A stretch of DNA of 37,884 bases. Source: Clostridiaceae bacterium (GTDB taxonomy: Bacteria > Bacillota > Clostridia > DSM-8532). Each line of letters starts with the position of its first letter. Within the stretch, counting starts at the first letter, position 1. Shown one piece after another: positions 13,759-22,935 of the stretch. The notes under the pieces were generated by a model. That model saw nothing but the letters and a program-made list of their open reading frames with translations, had not been told where the DNA came from and searched no databases. A program made the translations under genes and the position numbers. Where the stretch lies: contig JAAYNX010000253.1 of assembly GCA_012520615.1 (NCBI GenBank), positions 1 through 37,884 of the forward strand. The letters run 5' to 3'.

Positions 13759-16311
13759 GTGGCGCCCAGAAAAGTACAAAAGAGGCCGGTTTCCGGTGCA
13801 AAAAAAGTCCAAAAGAGAAAAGTTAACAAGACCAATGCTTCTAATCAGCTAAAATCGGAAGTAAGAGGATTAGTAATATTCGCAATTGGCATATTGATGG
13901 CTTTAAGTGTTTACTTTGATAATATGGTAGGTCCCTTGGGTGAAATCTTCGGCAGATTTGTAGGGGGCATATTCGGTCTGTTAGGATACGTCCTCCCTAT
14001 AATAGCCATGGTTCACGGGCTGATAAAAATATTTAAACCAAGGCTTCTCTACCAAGACAAACGCTTCTCCTTAATATTAATACTCCTTATATTACTTTCA
14101 GCTATGCTTCAGGCTGGGCTATATGATTCGATAAAATATGAGAATATGGCTTTATCTAGATATATAAGCACCTTCTATAAAGAAGGCGTGAGCGCTATTG
14201 GTAAAGGAAGCGAGTTTTTACCAAGCGGCGGTGTAATTGGCGGAATCATAGGAGTTCCATTGCTCTTTGTTTTTAAAAAGTGGGGGACAATGATAATCCT
14301 GACAACCCTAGCCATTATTGTTGCAATGTTTATAACGAGGCTCTCTTTAGCCGATGCGGCGAGAAGTGTAGCCAGAGGTACGAGAGACGCAATAAACGGA
14401 ATGGTGGGTGCTGCTCGCAAAAAACAAGAGGATAGAGAATTTAGGAAGATCATGGAGGAAAACGAGTACATAGAGGCAAGTGCAACCAATAAAACAGTAC
14501 CGACAAAGAAAAATCGTGCAAGAGTAATCGATTTTCCCATGGATAATACAGATATTCAATCTTCGGAAACATCAGATTATGATATAAGTTATTCTGATTC
14601 GGCGCCAGAAATCTATATGGGCGATGAACCGGTAGTACATGATGAACAGTTAAATGTATTTGCGCCTAATGTCAGTGAGACCGACTTAACTAACCAATCA
14701 AAACTTGATGATGTGATACAAGATAAAAATAACAACTTGGATTATGAAATAGTAACAAAGAAGAAATTAGCAAAATCTGATGAAGCCAGTGGCACAACTG
14801 TGCCAGATGATACTCTTGATAATATCGGGTATTCAACTGAAAACAGAGAAGAGTATATTTATCCTCCTGTTGAGCTTCTCTCTAAGTTTAAAGAGGGAGA
14901 GAACAATATGAAAAGGATTAGAACTGCTTCAATCGGAAGTGCTAAAAAACTTGAAAGCACTTTAGAAAGTTTTGGTATTGAAGCAAAAATAATCAATGTA
15001 TCGGTAGGACCTGCATTTACACGTTATGAGCTTCAACCAGGGCCTGGAGTAAAGGTAAGCCGTATTGTAAATTTAACAGATGATATAGCTTTAAACCTTG
15101 CTGCAACAGGTGTCAGAATAGAAGCGCCGATTCCCGGTAAGGCAGCGATAGGTATTGAAGTACCTAATCGTGAAGTTGCTCCCATCAGCTTAAGAAGCGT
15201 ATTAGAATCTACAGAGTTTAAAAATAATAAATCAAACCTTTCGGTGGCTTTAGGTAAGGATATTTCAGGAGATAATGTTGTTATTGATTTGGCTAAAATG
15301 CCCCATATCCTGATTGCTGGCGCAACAGGCTCGGGAAAGAGTGTTTGTATCAATTCAATTATCATCAGCCTTATATATAAGTCTACTCCAGAGGATGTAA
15401 AACTATTGATGGTAGACCCGAAGGTGGTGGAACTGGGTGTATATAATGGAATTCCGCATCTTCTTGTACCTGTTGTAACAGACCCAAATAAAGCAGCCGG
15501 TGCATTGCGCTGGGCTGTTTCCGAGATGACTACCCGTTATAAGCTTTTTGCTGACAAAGGCGTAAGAGATTTGCTCGGCTACAATGCATCTATTGATGAA
15601 GCGGGTGAGGGTGCAAAATTACCGCAGATAGTAATCATTATAGATGAGTTGGCCGATCTTATGATGGTCGCTCCCCATGATGTGGAAGACTCTATTTGCC
15701 GATTGGCACAGATGGCCCGGGCTGCGGGTATGCATCTGGTTATCGCAACCCAAAGACCTTCTGTTAATGTTATAACCGGAGTCATAAAGGCAAATATCCC
15801 TTCCCGTATTGCCTTTGCTGTATCTTCCCAAGTGGACTCCCGTACCATAATTGATATGGGCGGAGCGGAGAAACTATTAGGGAAAGGGGATATGCTCTAT
15901 TATCCTGTTGGTATTCCGAAGCCTATACGTGTCAAGGGTGCCTTTGTTACCGATAAAGAAGTGGAACTGGTTGTTGATTTTGTAAAGAATCAGATCAGAG
16001 CCCATTATGATCAGGAAATAATAGAAAATATCAACGATAATGTCAAGAATGAAGATGAGAGTAATACTGATGACCAATCTGATGAACTTTTGAGCCAAGC
16101 CATAGAAGCGGTTATTGATTGTGGGCAGGCTTCAGTTTCATTTATTCAGAGGAAATTTAAGGTAGGCTATGCCAGAGCCGGACGTATTATTGATCAAATG
16201 GCTGAGCGTAATATTATCAGCGGGTATGAAGGTAGTAAACCCAGACGAATTTTGATATCCCGTGAACGCTGGAACGAAATGAAGATGTCTACCCCGGGAG
16301 ATGAAGTATGA
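13759..16311 (+). CDS. DNA translocase FtsK/SpoIIIE
   Basis: The 850-residue protein has a basic N-terminal tail, four membrane helices (about residues 33-195), an acidic low-complexity linker (about 230-370), then the alpha-beta motor with Walker A GATGSGKS (521-528) and Walker B VIIIDELADLM. The last 65 residues form the winged-helix gamma domain (SQAIEAVIDCGQASVSFIQR) that reads polar DNA motifs. Such hexameric motors pump DNA through the division or sporulation septum. Length is close to SpoIIIE; whether this copy acts in division, sporulation or both cannot be told. Start is GTG, with GGCGGAGG upstream. Its stop overlaps the next ATG as ATGA. Confidence 0.96.
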   Translation: MAPRKVQKRPVSGAKKVQKRKVNKTNASNQLKSEVRGLVIFAIGILMALSVYFDNMVGPLGEIFGRFVGGIFGLLGYVLPIIAMVHGLIKIFKPRLLYQDKRFSLILILLILLSAMLQAGLYDSIKYENMALSRYISTFYKEGVSAIGKGSEFLPSGGVIGGIIGVPLLFVFKKWGTMIILTTLAIIVAMFITRLSLADAARSVARGTRDAINGMVGAARKKQEDREFRKIMEENEYIEASATNKTVPTKKNRARVIDFPMDNTDIQSSETSDYDISYSDSAPEIYMGDEPVVHDEQLNVFAPNVSETDLTNQSKLDDVIQDKNNNLDYEIVTKKKLAKSDEASGTTVPDDTLDNIGYSTENREEYIYPPVELLSKFKEGENNMKRIRTASIGSAKKLESTLESFGIEAKIINVSVGPAFTRYELQPGPGVKVSRIVNLTDDIALNLAATGVRIEAPIPGKAAIGIEVPNREVAPISLRSVLESTEFKNNKSNLSVALGKDISGDNVVIDLAKMPHILIAGATGSGKSVCINSIIISLIYKSTPEDVKLLMVDPKVVELGVYNGIPHLLVPVVTDPNKAAGALRWAVSEMTTRYKLFADKGVRDLLGYNASIDEAGEGAKLPQIVIIIDELADLMMVAPHDVEDSICRLAQMARAAGMHLVIATQRPSVNVITGVIKANIPSRIAFAVSSQVDSRTIIDMGGAEKLLGKGDMLYYPVGIPKPIRVKGAFVTDKEVELVVDFVKNQIRAHYDQEIIENINDNVKNEDESNTDDQSDELLSQAIEAVIDCGQASVSFIQRKFKVGYARAGRIIDQMAERNIISGYEGSKPRRILISRERWNEMKMSTPGDEV

Positions 16312-18158
16312 CCTTGTTTGAAAATATTCCTGCTAATTATAATATCTCACTGTCTTTCATTGTACTGCTGATAGCTTGTCTGACAGTTTATATGTCTATA
16401 CGCTGCTTTCGGCGCCTGAATGGTGTCTCTGTTATAGTATTTGCATTTCAGCTTTGTGCACTTACTATAGGCTTTCTAACTGTAGTAAACCATGTTCTTT
16501 CTATACCGCTGTATGAAGTAATAATTATTACCTTTGGTATTATCTTACCTGGCACTTTTTTGATTTCGGACTATATAGGAATGAAGAAGAGAATTAAAAA
16601 ATCTCTTGCCGATGCGCCTCTTATAGAGAAAATGGAAAGGTTGAGCCATAAAAGCTGGAAATATGATGAATATATTGAAGAGCTGGATGAATGGAAGTCA
16701 GAAATCAAACCGAATATTATATCAGAAACTTTGGAACTAGAAGACAAACATATAAAAACCAATGTGAACAAACAGCTGAAATCGGTTCAGAAACTTATTG
16801 ACAGCGGAGAATTCAAACAAGCACTTGAGACATATACAATTCTTTCTGATCTATTAAGCAATAATCCTTATATTATTTATAATACTGCATGGCTTTGTTA
16901 TAAAAATGAATTGTATGGTGATGCGATACAAAACTATAAAAAAGCCCTGTATTTATTGGGTGACGAACCGTTAACCAAATTAAAGAAAAACAAGGGAGGG
17001 GAGGAAGAAGTACTTCTTTGCCCCATGCTGCATTTTGGTTATGGATTGTGCTTTTATAGAATTAAAAAATACATATTAGCCATTGAACAGTTTGAACTGG
17101 TTAAAAAGGATATAGAAGGGCTTAGAGAAGCTGATATTAATATTGCGAAATGCTATATAGCAATTGATGATTTAAGTGAGGCTCAATCACATATTCGTGA
17201 GGCTCTGAAATTTAAAGAAGACAATAAGCTTAGATACCTTTTGGCGAGGCTCTGCTTTGAGAATAAAGAAGAGATGGAGTGCAAGTATCAGCTTGAAACT
17301 ATTGTAGAGAACGATTCCGAATTTACTGAAGCCTGGTCTTTGCTGGGCGAATTATATCGTAAGCGGGGAGATTGGGCAAATGCTTTAGTGGCATACAAAA
17401 AACTGACGCAATTAGCCCCGCAGGACTCAGATGCATACTATCATCTTGGCATCGCCCAGCGACATGAAGGAAAAACTGAGGAAGCCATATCAAACTTTAG
17501 GTTTGCCACAGAACTTAGGCCGGATTTCAGTAAAGCTTATTACAGCTTGGCTTCTATTAATGATGCCGAGGGAAAAACAGATGATGCAATCGAATGTCTG
17601 GAAAAATCTCTGCAAGGAGATGAACGTCTTGAAATGGCATATAACCTTCTGGCCGAGATATACATATCAACAGACAGAACCAATGAAGCCATTAGAGTAT
17701 ACGAAGAAGCAGTAAGAGAGCATCCAAAATCGTATCTGGTGCATTTCAATCTGGGTGTATCATTAATGATGATGAAGCGCTACGAAGAAGCTGTCAGGGT
17801 GTATAAGCGCGCTAATAAGCTTACAGATGACGACCCGGCTCTTTATTATAATTGGGCGTCGGCAGCTATTTCTCTTAAAAATTACTCTGAGGCAGTAAGG
17901 TTGTATAAAGAAGGTCTTAAGTTAAAATCCGATGATGATGAGATTCTATTTGGTCTTGCACGTGTATCTGCACTATCGGGTGATGTGGATGCTACCATAG
18001 GCTTTTTAATCCAAGCTTTTGAAATCAATCCTGACCTAAGGTTAAGAGCCAAGGCGTCCACGGATTTTTCGGCTTTCCGTACACATCCGGAGTTTATGGA
18101 AATCACGAAATTGCCCATTAAGAAAGAGAACAATGCATTAGAAATACATAATAAGTAA
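16308..18158 (+). CDS. Membrane-anchored tetratricopeptide-repeat protein
   Basis: The 616-residue protein starts with three membrane helices (about 12-31, 39-61 and 68-89), then a charged coiled segment, then tandem TPR units from about 155 to 595. Clear units include WANALVAYKKLTQLAPQDSD, YYHLGIAQRHEGKTEEAISN and YEEAVRVYKRANKLTDDDPA, each with the usual Ala, Gly and Tyr spacing. TPR arrays are protein-binding scaffolds; no enzyme domain is present. It is translationally coupled to ftsK by an ATGA overlap, and ddh follows after 13 bases, so a role near the septum or in wall synthesis is plausible but inferred. I do not recognise a named family. Confidence 0.85.
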   Translation: MTLFENIPANYNISLSFIVLLIACLTVYMSIRCFRRLNGVSVIVFAFQLCALTIGFLTVVNHVLSIPLYEVIIITFGIILPGTFLISDYIGMKKRIKKSLADAPLIEKMERLSHKSWKYDEYIEELDEWKSEIKPNIISETLELEDKHIKTNVNKQLKSVQKLIDSGEFKQALETYTILSDLLSNNPYIIYNTAWLCYKNELYGDAIQNYKKALYLLGDEPLTKLKKNKGGEEEVLLCPMLHFGYGLCFYRIKKYILAIEQFELVKKDIEGLREADINIAKCYIAIDDLSEAQSHIREALKFKEDNKLRYLLARLCFENKEEMECKYQLETIVENDSEFTEAWSLLGELYRKRGDWANALVAYKKLTQLAPQDSDAYYHLGIAQRHEGKTEEAISNFRFATELRPDFSKAYYSLASINDAEGKTDDAIECLEKSLQGDERLEMAYNLLAEIYISTDRTNEAIRVYEEAVREHPKSYLVHFNLGVSLMMMKRYEEAVRVYKRANKLTDDDPALYYNWASAAISLKNYSEAVRLYKEGLKLKSDDDEILFGLARVSALSGDVDATIGFLIQAFEINPDLRLRAKASTDFSAFRTHPEFMEITKLPIKKENNALEIHNK

Positions 18159-18171
18159 TGGAGGATGGTAT

Positions 18172-19164
18172 ATGACGAAAAAAATTAGAGTTGGAATTGT
18201 AGGTTATGGTAATGTGGGAAGAGGAGTTGAATTATCTGTCTTACAAAATGACGATATGGAGCTTGTGGCTGTTTTCACAAGAAGAAAACCGGAAAATGTA
18301 AGAACTGTGGCAGAATCGGCTCGGGTACTTCATATTGATGATATATACAAATACAAGGAAGAAATAGATGTTTTAATTCTTTGTGGTGGTTCAGCCACCG
18401 ATTTACCCGAACAAGGACCAAAATTTGCCGGTTCCTTTAATTGTGTGGATTCATTTGACACCCATGCCAAGATACCTGAGTATTTCAATAGTGTAAATGA
18501 GGCAGCAAAACTTTCCGGTAAAACTGCAGCTATTTCAATAGGATGGGATCCGGGACTATTTTCTATGAATCGTATGATGTTAGAAGCTATTTTGCCGGAG
18601 GGGAAAAACTATACCTTCTGGGGTGAGGGTGTCAGCCAAGGACATTCTGATGCTATTAGGCGTGTAAAGGGTGTAAAAAACGGTATTCAGTATACTGTTC
18701 CTGTGGAAAGTGCCATAAACAGAATCAGAAAAGGTGAACAACCTGATTTGACAACCAGTGAAAAGCATTTGCGGAAGTGCTTTGTTGTTGCTGAAGAAGG
18801 CGCAAACAAGATGGAGATAGAAGAAACAATCAAAAATATGCCCAATTATTTCGCTGATTACGATACTGTTGTTCATTTTATTTCCGAAGAGGAGCTACTG
18901 AAGAATCATGGGAAGATGCCTCACGGAGGCTTTGTTATAAGAAGCGGAAATACAGGAGAGCATAATGAAAAAAGACATATTGTAGAGTTTTCACTTAAGC
19001 TTGAAAGCAACCCTGAGTTTACAGCAAGCGTTTTGACAGCTTATGCCCGTGCGGTAGTTAAACTCAATCAAGAAGGCAAAACAGGGGCGCTGACTGTATT
19101 TGATATTCCGTTAAGGTATCTGTCTCCAAAATCTCCAGAAGAGCTAAGAAAAGAGCTTTTGTGA
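18172..19164 (+). CDS. ddh: meso-diaminopimelate D-dehydrogenase
   Basis: Ddh makes meso-DAP in one step from tetrahydrodipicolinate, ammonia and NADPH, bypassing the succinylase, acetylase and DapL routes. The 330-residue protein has the dinucleotide loop GIVGYGNVGRG, then CGGSATDLPEQGP, the substrate loop SFDTHAKIPEY, SIGWDPGLFSMNR and GEGVSQGHSDAIRRVKGV, all characteristic of Ddh (EC 1.4.1.16). GGAGG precedes the ATG. It lies 13 bases after the TPR gene and 43 before folD. With dapA-dapB on the opposite strand it completes the route to meso-DAP, the peptidoglycan cross-linking residue. Confidence 0.96.
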   Translation: MTKKIRVGIVGYGNVGRGVELSVLQNDDMELVAVFTRRKPENVRTVAESARVLHIDDIYKYKEEIDVLILCGGSATDLPEQGPKFAGSFNCVDSFDTHAKIPEYFNSVNEAAKLSGKTAAISIGWDPGLFSMNRMMLEAILPEGKNYTFWGEGVSQGHSDAIRRVKGVKNGIQYTVPVESAINRIRKGEQPDLTTSEKHLRKCFVVAEEGANKMEIEETIKNMPNYFADYDTVVHFISEEELLKNHGKMPHGGFVIRSGNTGEHNEKRHIVEFSLKLESNPEFTASVLTAYARAVVKLNQEGKTGALTVFDIPLRYLSPKSPEELRKELL

Positions 19165-19207
19165 GAAGCCTTGCATTCTAATAAAATAATTTTTGAGGTG
19201 AATTATT

Positions 19208-20071
19208 ATGTCTTATAAACTGTTAGACGGCAAAGATTTAGCCGCAAGGATGAAAAAAGATATGTTAAAAGAGGTGGAGGAACTTACTAAAGCGGGTATT
19301 TTTCCAGGATTGGCTGTTGTCATTGTAGGTAACGACCCTGCCTCCAGAATTTATGTTAACAGCAAAAAAAGGGACTGTGAAGAAGTTGGGATTAAATCCT
19401 TTGAATATTCTCTTCCTGAACAGACAAGTGAGGAAGAGCTTTTGGGGTTAATAGATGCGTTAAACCAGGACCCGGCAGTTGATGGGATACTGGTACAGCT
19501 TCCTCTTCCAAAACATTTAGATGAAGCAAAGGTTATCCGGAGAATTAATTCGGAAAAAGATGTTGACGCTTTTCACCCTTATAATGTAGGAGAGTTAATG
19601 ATTGGAAGACCTGTATTTGCACCCTGTACGCCCGCCGGTGTTATGGAGCTTATTAAAGACGCAGGCCTTGATGTGGCAGGGAAAAACTGTGTTGTTGTTG
19701 GTAGAAGCAATATCGTAGGCAAGCCGATGGCTATGCTGATGCTTCATGATAATGCCACCGTTACTATATGCCATTCTAAAACCAAGGATTTAAAGGCAGT
19801 GTGTAAAGAGGCAGATATACTTATAGCAGCAATAGGAAGGGCAAACTATATTACAGCCGATTATGTTAAAGAGGGTGCAATAGTAATAGATGTAGGTATG
19901 AACCGGAATTCTGAGGGTAAAGTTACTGGTGATGTGGATTTTCCTGCGATATGTGAAAAAGCCTCAGCCATTACCCCAGTTCCTGGGGGAGTAGGGCCTA
20001 TGACCAGAGCGATGCTCCTTAAAAATACAATCAAGGCATGCAATATGCACAAAAACTATGGGCTTTCTTGA
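19208..20071 (+). CDS. folD: Bifunctional methylene-THF dehydrogenase / methenyl-THF cyclohydrolase
   Basis: FolD interconverts 5,10-methylene-, 5,10-methenyl- and 10-formyl-tetrahydrofolate for purine, fMet and one-carbon metabolism. The 287-residue length is standard. It shows catalytic K53 in YVNSKKRDC, GILVQLPLPKHLDE, the PCTPAGVMELI segment, nucleotide-binding VVGRSNIVGKPMA and the closing TPVPGGVGPMTRAML. ATTTTTGAGGTGAATT precedes the ATG. It ends the ftsK-TPR-ddh-folD run. Its stop codon TGA lies inside the -35 element of the next promoter. Confidence 0.97.
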   Translation: MSYKLLDGKDLAARMKKDMLKEVEELTKAGIFPGLAVVIVGNDPASRIYVNSKKRDCEEVGIKSFEYSLPEQTSEEELLGLIDALNQDPAVDGILVQLPLPKHLDEAKVIRRINSEKDVDAFHPYNVGELMIGRPVFAPCTPAGVMELIKDAGLDVAGKNCVVVGRSNIVGKPMAMLMLHDNATVTICHSKTKDLKAVCKEADILIAAIGRANYITADYVKEGAIVIDVGMNRNSEGKVTGDVDFPAICEKASAITPVPGGVGPMTRAMLLKNTIKACNMHKNYGLS

Positions 20072-20096
20072 CATGAAATTTAAAACTGTATACAAT
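20068..20096 (+). promoter_or_regulatory. Sigma-A promoter of rny, overlapping the folD stop
   Basis: TTGACA (20068-20073, perfect) and TACAAT (20091-20096, 5/6) are 17 bases apart. The folD stop codon at 20069-20071 is part of the -35. Transcription should start near 20103. AAACT/AGTTT arms flank the -10 and might bind a regulator. Confidence 0.8.
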
Positions 20097-20104
20097 AGTT
20101 TCAT

Positions 20105-20149
20105 AATGGCATTTTGTATGCATATTATTTCATGCCATTTTATTTTTAT
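20105..20149 (+). terminator. Hairpin between folD and rny
   Basis: AATGGCAT (20105-20112) pairs with ATGCCATT (20132-20139), followed by TTATTTTTATT. It can end the folD transcript. It also starts almost exactly at the predicted +1 of the rny promoter, so it may cap or attenuate the rny mRNA. Confidence 0.65.
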
Positions 20150-20193
20150 TGCTTTATTGATTATGAATTTATGAAGAAACTAAAGCCAAGGAG

Positions 20194-21768
20194 GTGAGTA
20201 ATATTCTCGATTTTTTTTCAATTTTAGTAGGACTTATTGTAGGACTTGGAATAGCAGTTGTTAGTTCACTTATATTCTTCCGAAAGGGAGTTGAACATAG
20301 AAAACGAGTGGCAGAGAACGAGTTTGAAAGTGCAGAAAAGGAAAGCCAACGTATTGTAAGTGAAGCTGAGAAAGTTGCTGAAAGAAGAAAACGCGATGCC
20401 TTGATTGAGGCACGTGAGGAAATTCACAAAAGCAGGGTTGAAATTGAGAGGGAAGTACGTGAGCGAAGAACGGAAATTCAAAGAAGTGAAAGACGTTTAC
20501 AGCAGAAAGACGAAACTCTTGAGAAAAAAATGGATGCCCTCGAAAAAAAGGAAGAATCTTTAAATAAGCAAATTCAAGAAATTGAAGCAAGACAGGCTGA
20601 TATTGATGAAATCCACAAAAAACAGTTGGAGAAACTTGAAAGTATATCTGGTTTATCGGTCGAAGAAGCAAAGCAATATCTTTTAAGTAATATTGAGGGG
20701 GAAGTTAAACACGAAGCGGCCATCATGGTTAAGGACATCTATGAGCGTGCTAAGGAAGAAGCTAACCGCAAAGCAAAGGAAGTATTATCTACAGCTATCC
20801 AAAGATGCGCTGCAGATCATGCATCCGAAATCACAGTTTCTGTTGTCCCACTGCCTAATGATGAAATGAAAGGCAGGATAATAGGAAGAGAAGGCCGGAA
20901 TATCAGAACATTAGAAACCCTTACAGGCATCGACTTGATTATTGACGATACACCGGAAGCAGTTGTCTTGTCCGGGTTTGATCCCATCAGGCGGGAAGTG
21001 GCAAGGATTACTCTAGAAAAACTAATTATTGATGGAAGAATCCATCCAGCCCGTATTGAGGAAATGGTTGAAAAAGCCAAGAAAGAAGTCGAAAATACAA
21101 TCCGAGAGGAAGGAGACCGAGCTACATTTGAAACGGGTGTACACGGTCTAAACCCAGAGATAATAAAACTTTTGGGTAAACTTAAGTACAGAACAAGCTA
21201 TGGGCAGAATGTCCTTTCACACTCTATTGAAGTATCACATTTAGCAGGCCTTATGGCAGCTGAATTGGGTGAGGATGTGACTCTTGCAAAACGTGCAGGA
21301 CTTTTACACGACATTGGTAAAGCAATTGACCATGAAGTTGAAGGAACACATGTATCCATAGGTGCTGAGATTTGCAGAAAATATAAGGAAAGCAATGAAG
21401 TTATTCACGCTGTCATGGCTCATCATGGCGATGTGGAGGCAACAACCGTAGTTGCTGTTCTGGTTCAGGCAGCAGATGCTGTTTCAGGAGCGAGACCTGG
21501 CGCCAGACGTGAGACCATTGAGACTTATGTTAAGAGGCTGCAAAAGCTCGAGGAAATTGCTGATTCATTACCGGAAGTCGAAAAATCCTATGCCATTCAG
21601 GCAGGACGTGAAGTTCGAATCATGGTTAAACCTGATATTGTAAATGACGACAGCATGGTAATGGTAGCAAGAGATATAGTAAAACGTATTGAAGATGAAA
21701 TGGAGTATCCCGGACAAATCAAGGTCCATATTATTAGGGAGACTCGAGCAGTTGAATATGCAAAATAG
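20194..21768 (+). CDS. rny: Ribonuclease Y
   Basis: RNase Y is the membrane-bound endonuclease that starts decay of many mRNAs in Bacillota. The protein has one N-terminal membrane helix (about residues 9-30), a long coiled coil (about 35-190), a KH domain with GREG at 231-234, and an HD domain with [11 protein letters not shown] (H372, D373). It ends [10 protein letters not shown], as in Bacillus. The 524-residue length is normal (520 in B. subtilis). The GTG at 20194 is the conventional start, but it overlaps the ideal ribosome site AAGGAGGTGA (20188-20197); an AUU at 20203, eight bases after GGAGG, is better placed. The difference is three residues. ymdB and spoVS follow, as in Bacillus. 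Confidence 0.97.
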   Translation: MSNILDFFSILVGLIVGLGIAVVSSLIFFRKGVEHRKRVAENEFESAEKESQRIVSEAEKVAERRKRDALIEAREEIHKSRVEIEREVRERRTEIQRSERRLQQKDETLEKKMDALEKKEESLNKQIQEIEARQADIDEIHKKQLEKLESISGLSVEEAKQYLLSNIEGEVKHEAAIMVKDIYERAKEEANRKAKEVLSTAIQRCAADHASEITVSVVPLPNDEMKGRIIGREGRNIRTLETLTGIDLIIDDTPEAVVLSGFDPIRREVARITLEKLIIDGRIHPARIEEMVEKAKKEVENTIREEGDRATFETGVHGLNPEIIKLLGKLKYRTSYGQNVLSHSIEVSHLAGLMAAELGEDVTLAKRAGLLHDIGKAIDHEVEGTHVSIGAEICRKYKESNEVIHAVMAHHGDVEATTVVAVLVQAADAVSGARPGARRETIETYVKRLQKLEEIADSLPEVEKSYAIQAGREVRIMVKPDIVNDDSMVMVARDIVKRIEDEMEYPGQIKVHIIRETRAVEYAK

Positions 21769-21775
21769 TCTTAGG

Positions 21776-21805
21776 CGGGAAGCGTGAAAACGCTTCCCGT
21801 GTTTT
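21776..21805 (+). terminator. Perfect 10-bp GAAA hairpin between rny and ymdB
   Basis: CGGGAAGCGT (21776-21785) and ACGCTTCCCG (21790-21799) pair perfectly around a GAAA tetraloop. The tail TGTTTTG is only partly U-rich, so it may be a weak terminator, an mRNA-stabilising end or a processing site that sets the rny to ymdB ratio. Confidence 0.6.
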
Positions 21806-21822
21806 GAAAGGAAGAAAATTTT

Positions 21823-22608
21823 TTGAAGGTCCTTTTTATTGGAGATATCTTTGGTGAAAGCGGGAGAAATGCACTAAAAATGTGCATGCCCGAGCTAAAG
21901 TCGACATATAATCCTGATTTCTGTATCGCAAACGGTGAGAATGCCGCTGGGGGTAGAGGCATAAGCTATAACACAGCCCAAGAAATTTTTGATACCGGGA
22001 TAGATGCTATAACTATGGGAAACCACACCTGGGCGCGCAAGGAAATCTTGAGAATTATTGATTCAGGAATTAAAATTGTAAGACCTGCCAATTATCCAAA
22101 GGGTGTTCCGGGCAAAGGGCGTATTGTCATTGAAAAGAATGGAATACGTCTTGCAGTGGTGAACTTATTGGGACGTATTTATTTGGATCAGCCGGTGGAT
22201 TGTCCTTTTCAAACAATTGACAGAGAACTGTCGTTTCTTAAGGGACAAGCTGACTTTACACTGGTTGATTTTCATGCGGAGGCCACCAGTGAAAAAATTG
22301 CAATGGGATATTATCTTGATGGGCGGGTATCTTGCATGGTAGGAACACATACTCACGTACAAACTGCTGATGACAAAATATTGGAAAAGGGTACGGCTTT
22401 TATATCTGACGTAGGCATGACCGGACCCGCCGAAGGAGTCATCGGTGTCGATAAGGAACTTATCATTAAAAAGTTTACTTTGGGTCTTCCTGTTCAGCAT
22501 GAACCGGCAAAAGGGAAAGCTCAGATAAATGCCGTAATCGTAACTTTAAATGAAGAAAATAACAGAGCATCTGAAATAAAAAGAATAAACAGCATAGTAA
22601 AGATTTAA
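21823..22608 (+). CDS. ymdB: YmdB-family metallophosphoesterase (2',3'-cyclic nucleotide phosphodiesterase)
   Basis: The 261-residue protein is a full-length YmdB: FIGDIFGESGRN (D8), CIANGENAAGGRGI, AITMGNHTW, VDFHAEATSEK and VGTHTHVQTAD supply the two-metal site. In Bacillus subtilis YmdB hydrolyses 2',3'-cyclic nucleotides and affects the choice between motility and biofilm and late adaptive gene expression. The start is TTG with AAAGGAAG about ten bases upstream; homologues begin at this residue (MKVLFIGD). It lies between rny and spoVS, a gene order shared with Bacillus. Confidence 0.96.
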   Translation: MKVLFIGDIFGESGRNALKMCMPELKSTYNPDFCIANGENAAGGRGISYNTAQEIFDTGIDAITMGNHTWARKEILRIIDSGIKIVRPANYPKGVPGKGRIVIEKNGIRLAVVNLLGRIYLDQPVDCPFQTIDRELSFLKGQADFTLVDFHAEATSEKIAMGYYLDGRVSCMVGTHTHVQTADDKILEKGTAFISDVGMTGPAEGVIGVDKELIIKKFTLGLPVQHEPAKGKAQINAVIVTLNEENNRASEIKRINSIVKI

Positions 22609-22631
22609 GTTTTTTTTGGAGGTTGGTCATA

Positions 22632-22901
22632 ATGAATCTGTTGAAGGTTTCCTCAAAATCAAACCCCAATTCAGTAGCAGGGGCTATAGCCGGTGTAATT
22701 AGAGAAAAAGGAGTAGCAGAGGTGCAATCAATCGGCGCAGGAGCTTTAAACCAGGCAATAAAAGCTGTTGCAATTGCTAGAGGCTTTTTGGCACCCATTG
22801 GTATAGAATTAGTGTGCATACCAGCATTTTCGGAAATAAATGTTGATGGTGAAGAAAGAACTGCCATAAAATTGATTGTAGAACCGAAAAGGGTGATATA
22901 A
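22632..22901 (+). CDS. spoVS: Stage V sporulation protein S
   Basis: The 89-residue protein is nearly entirely the SpoVS domain: LLKVSSKSNPNSVAGAIAG, then EVQSIGAGALNQAIKAVAIA and INVDGEERTAIKLIVEP. SpoVS is an Alba-like small protein needed for stage V of sporulation and for relieving a septation block in Bacillus; its ligand is unknown. The ATG at 22632 is chosen because homologues start here and GGAGG lies ten bases upstream; an in-frame TTG at 22623 touches that site. It is 23 bases after ymdB. Its presence supports a spore-forming host. Confidence 0.96.
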   Translation: MNLLKVSSKSNPNSVAGAIAGVIREKGVAEVQSIGAGALNQAIKAVAIARGFLAPIGIELVCIPAFSEINVDGEERTAIKLIVEPKRVI

Positions 22902-22935
22902 ATATAGTATATCTATCGAAGTTCGGAGGGTTTAT

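Noticed and set aside
20171-20197. Eight-codon ORF (MKKLKPRR) just before rny
   Set aside because: No ribosome site of its own and its last codons are simply the AAGGAGG of rny. Too short to support as a leader peptide.
20270-20671. 133-codon minus-strand frame inside rny
   Set aside because: A shadow of the biased codons of the RNase Y coiled coil; phenylalanine/leucine/glutamine-rich with no start signal.
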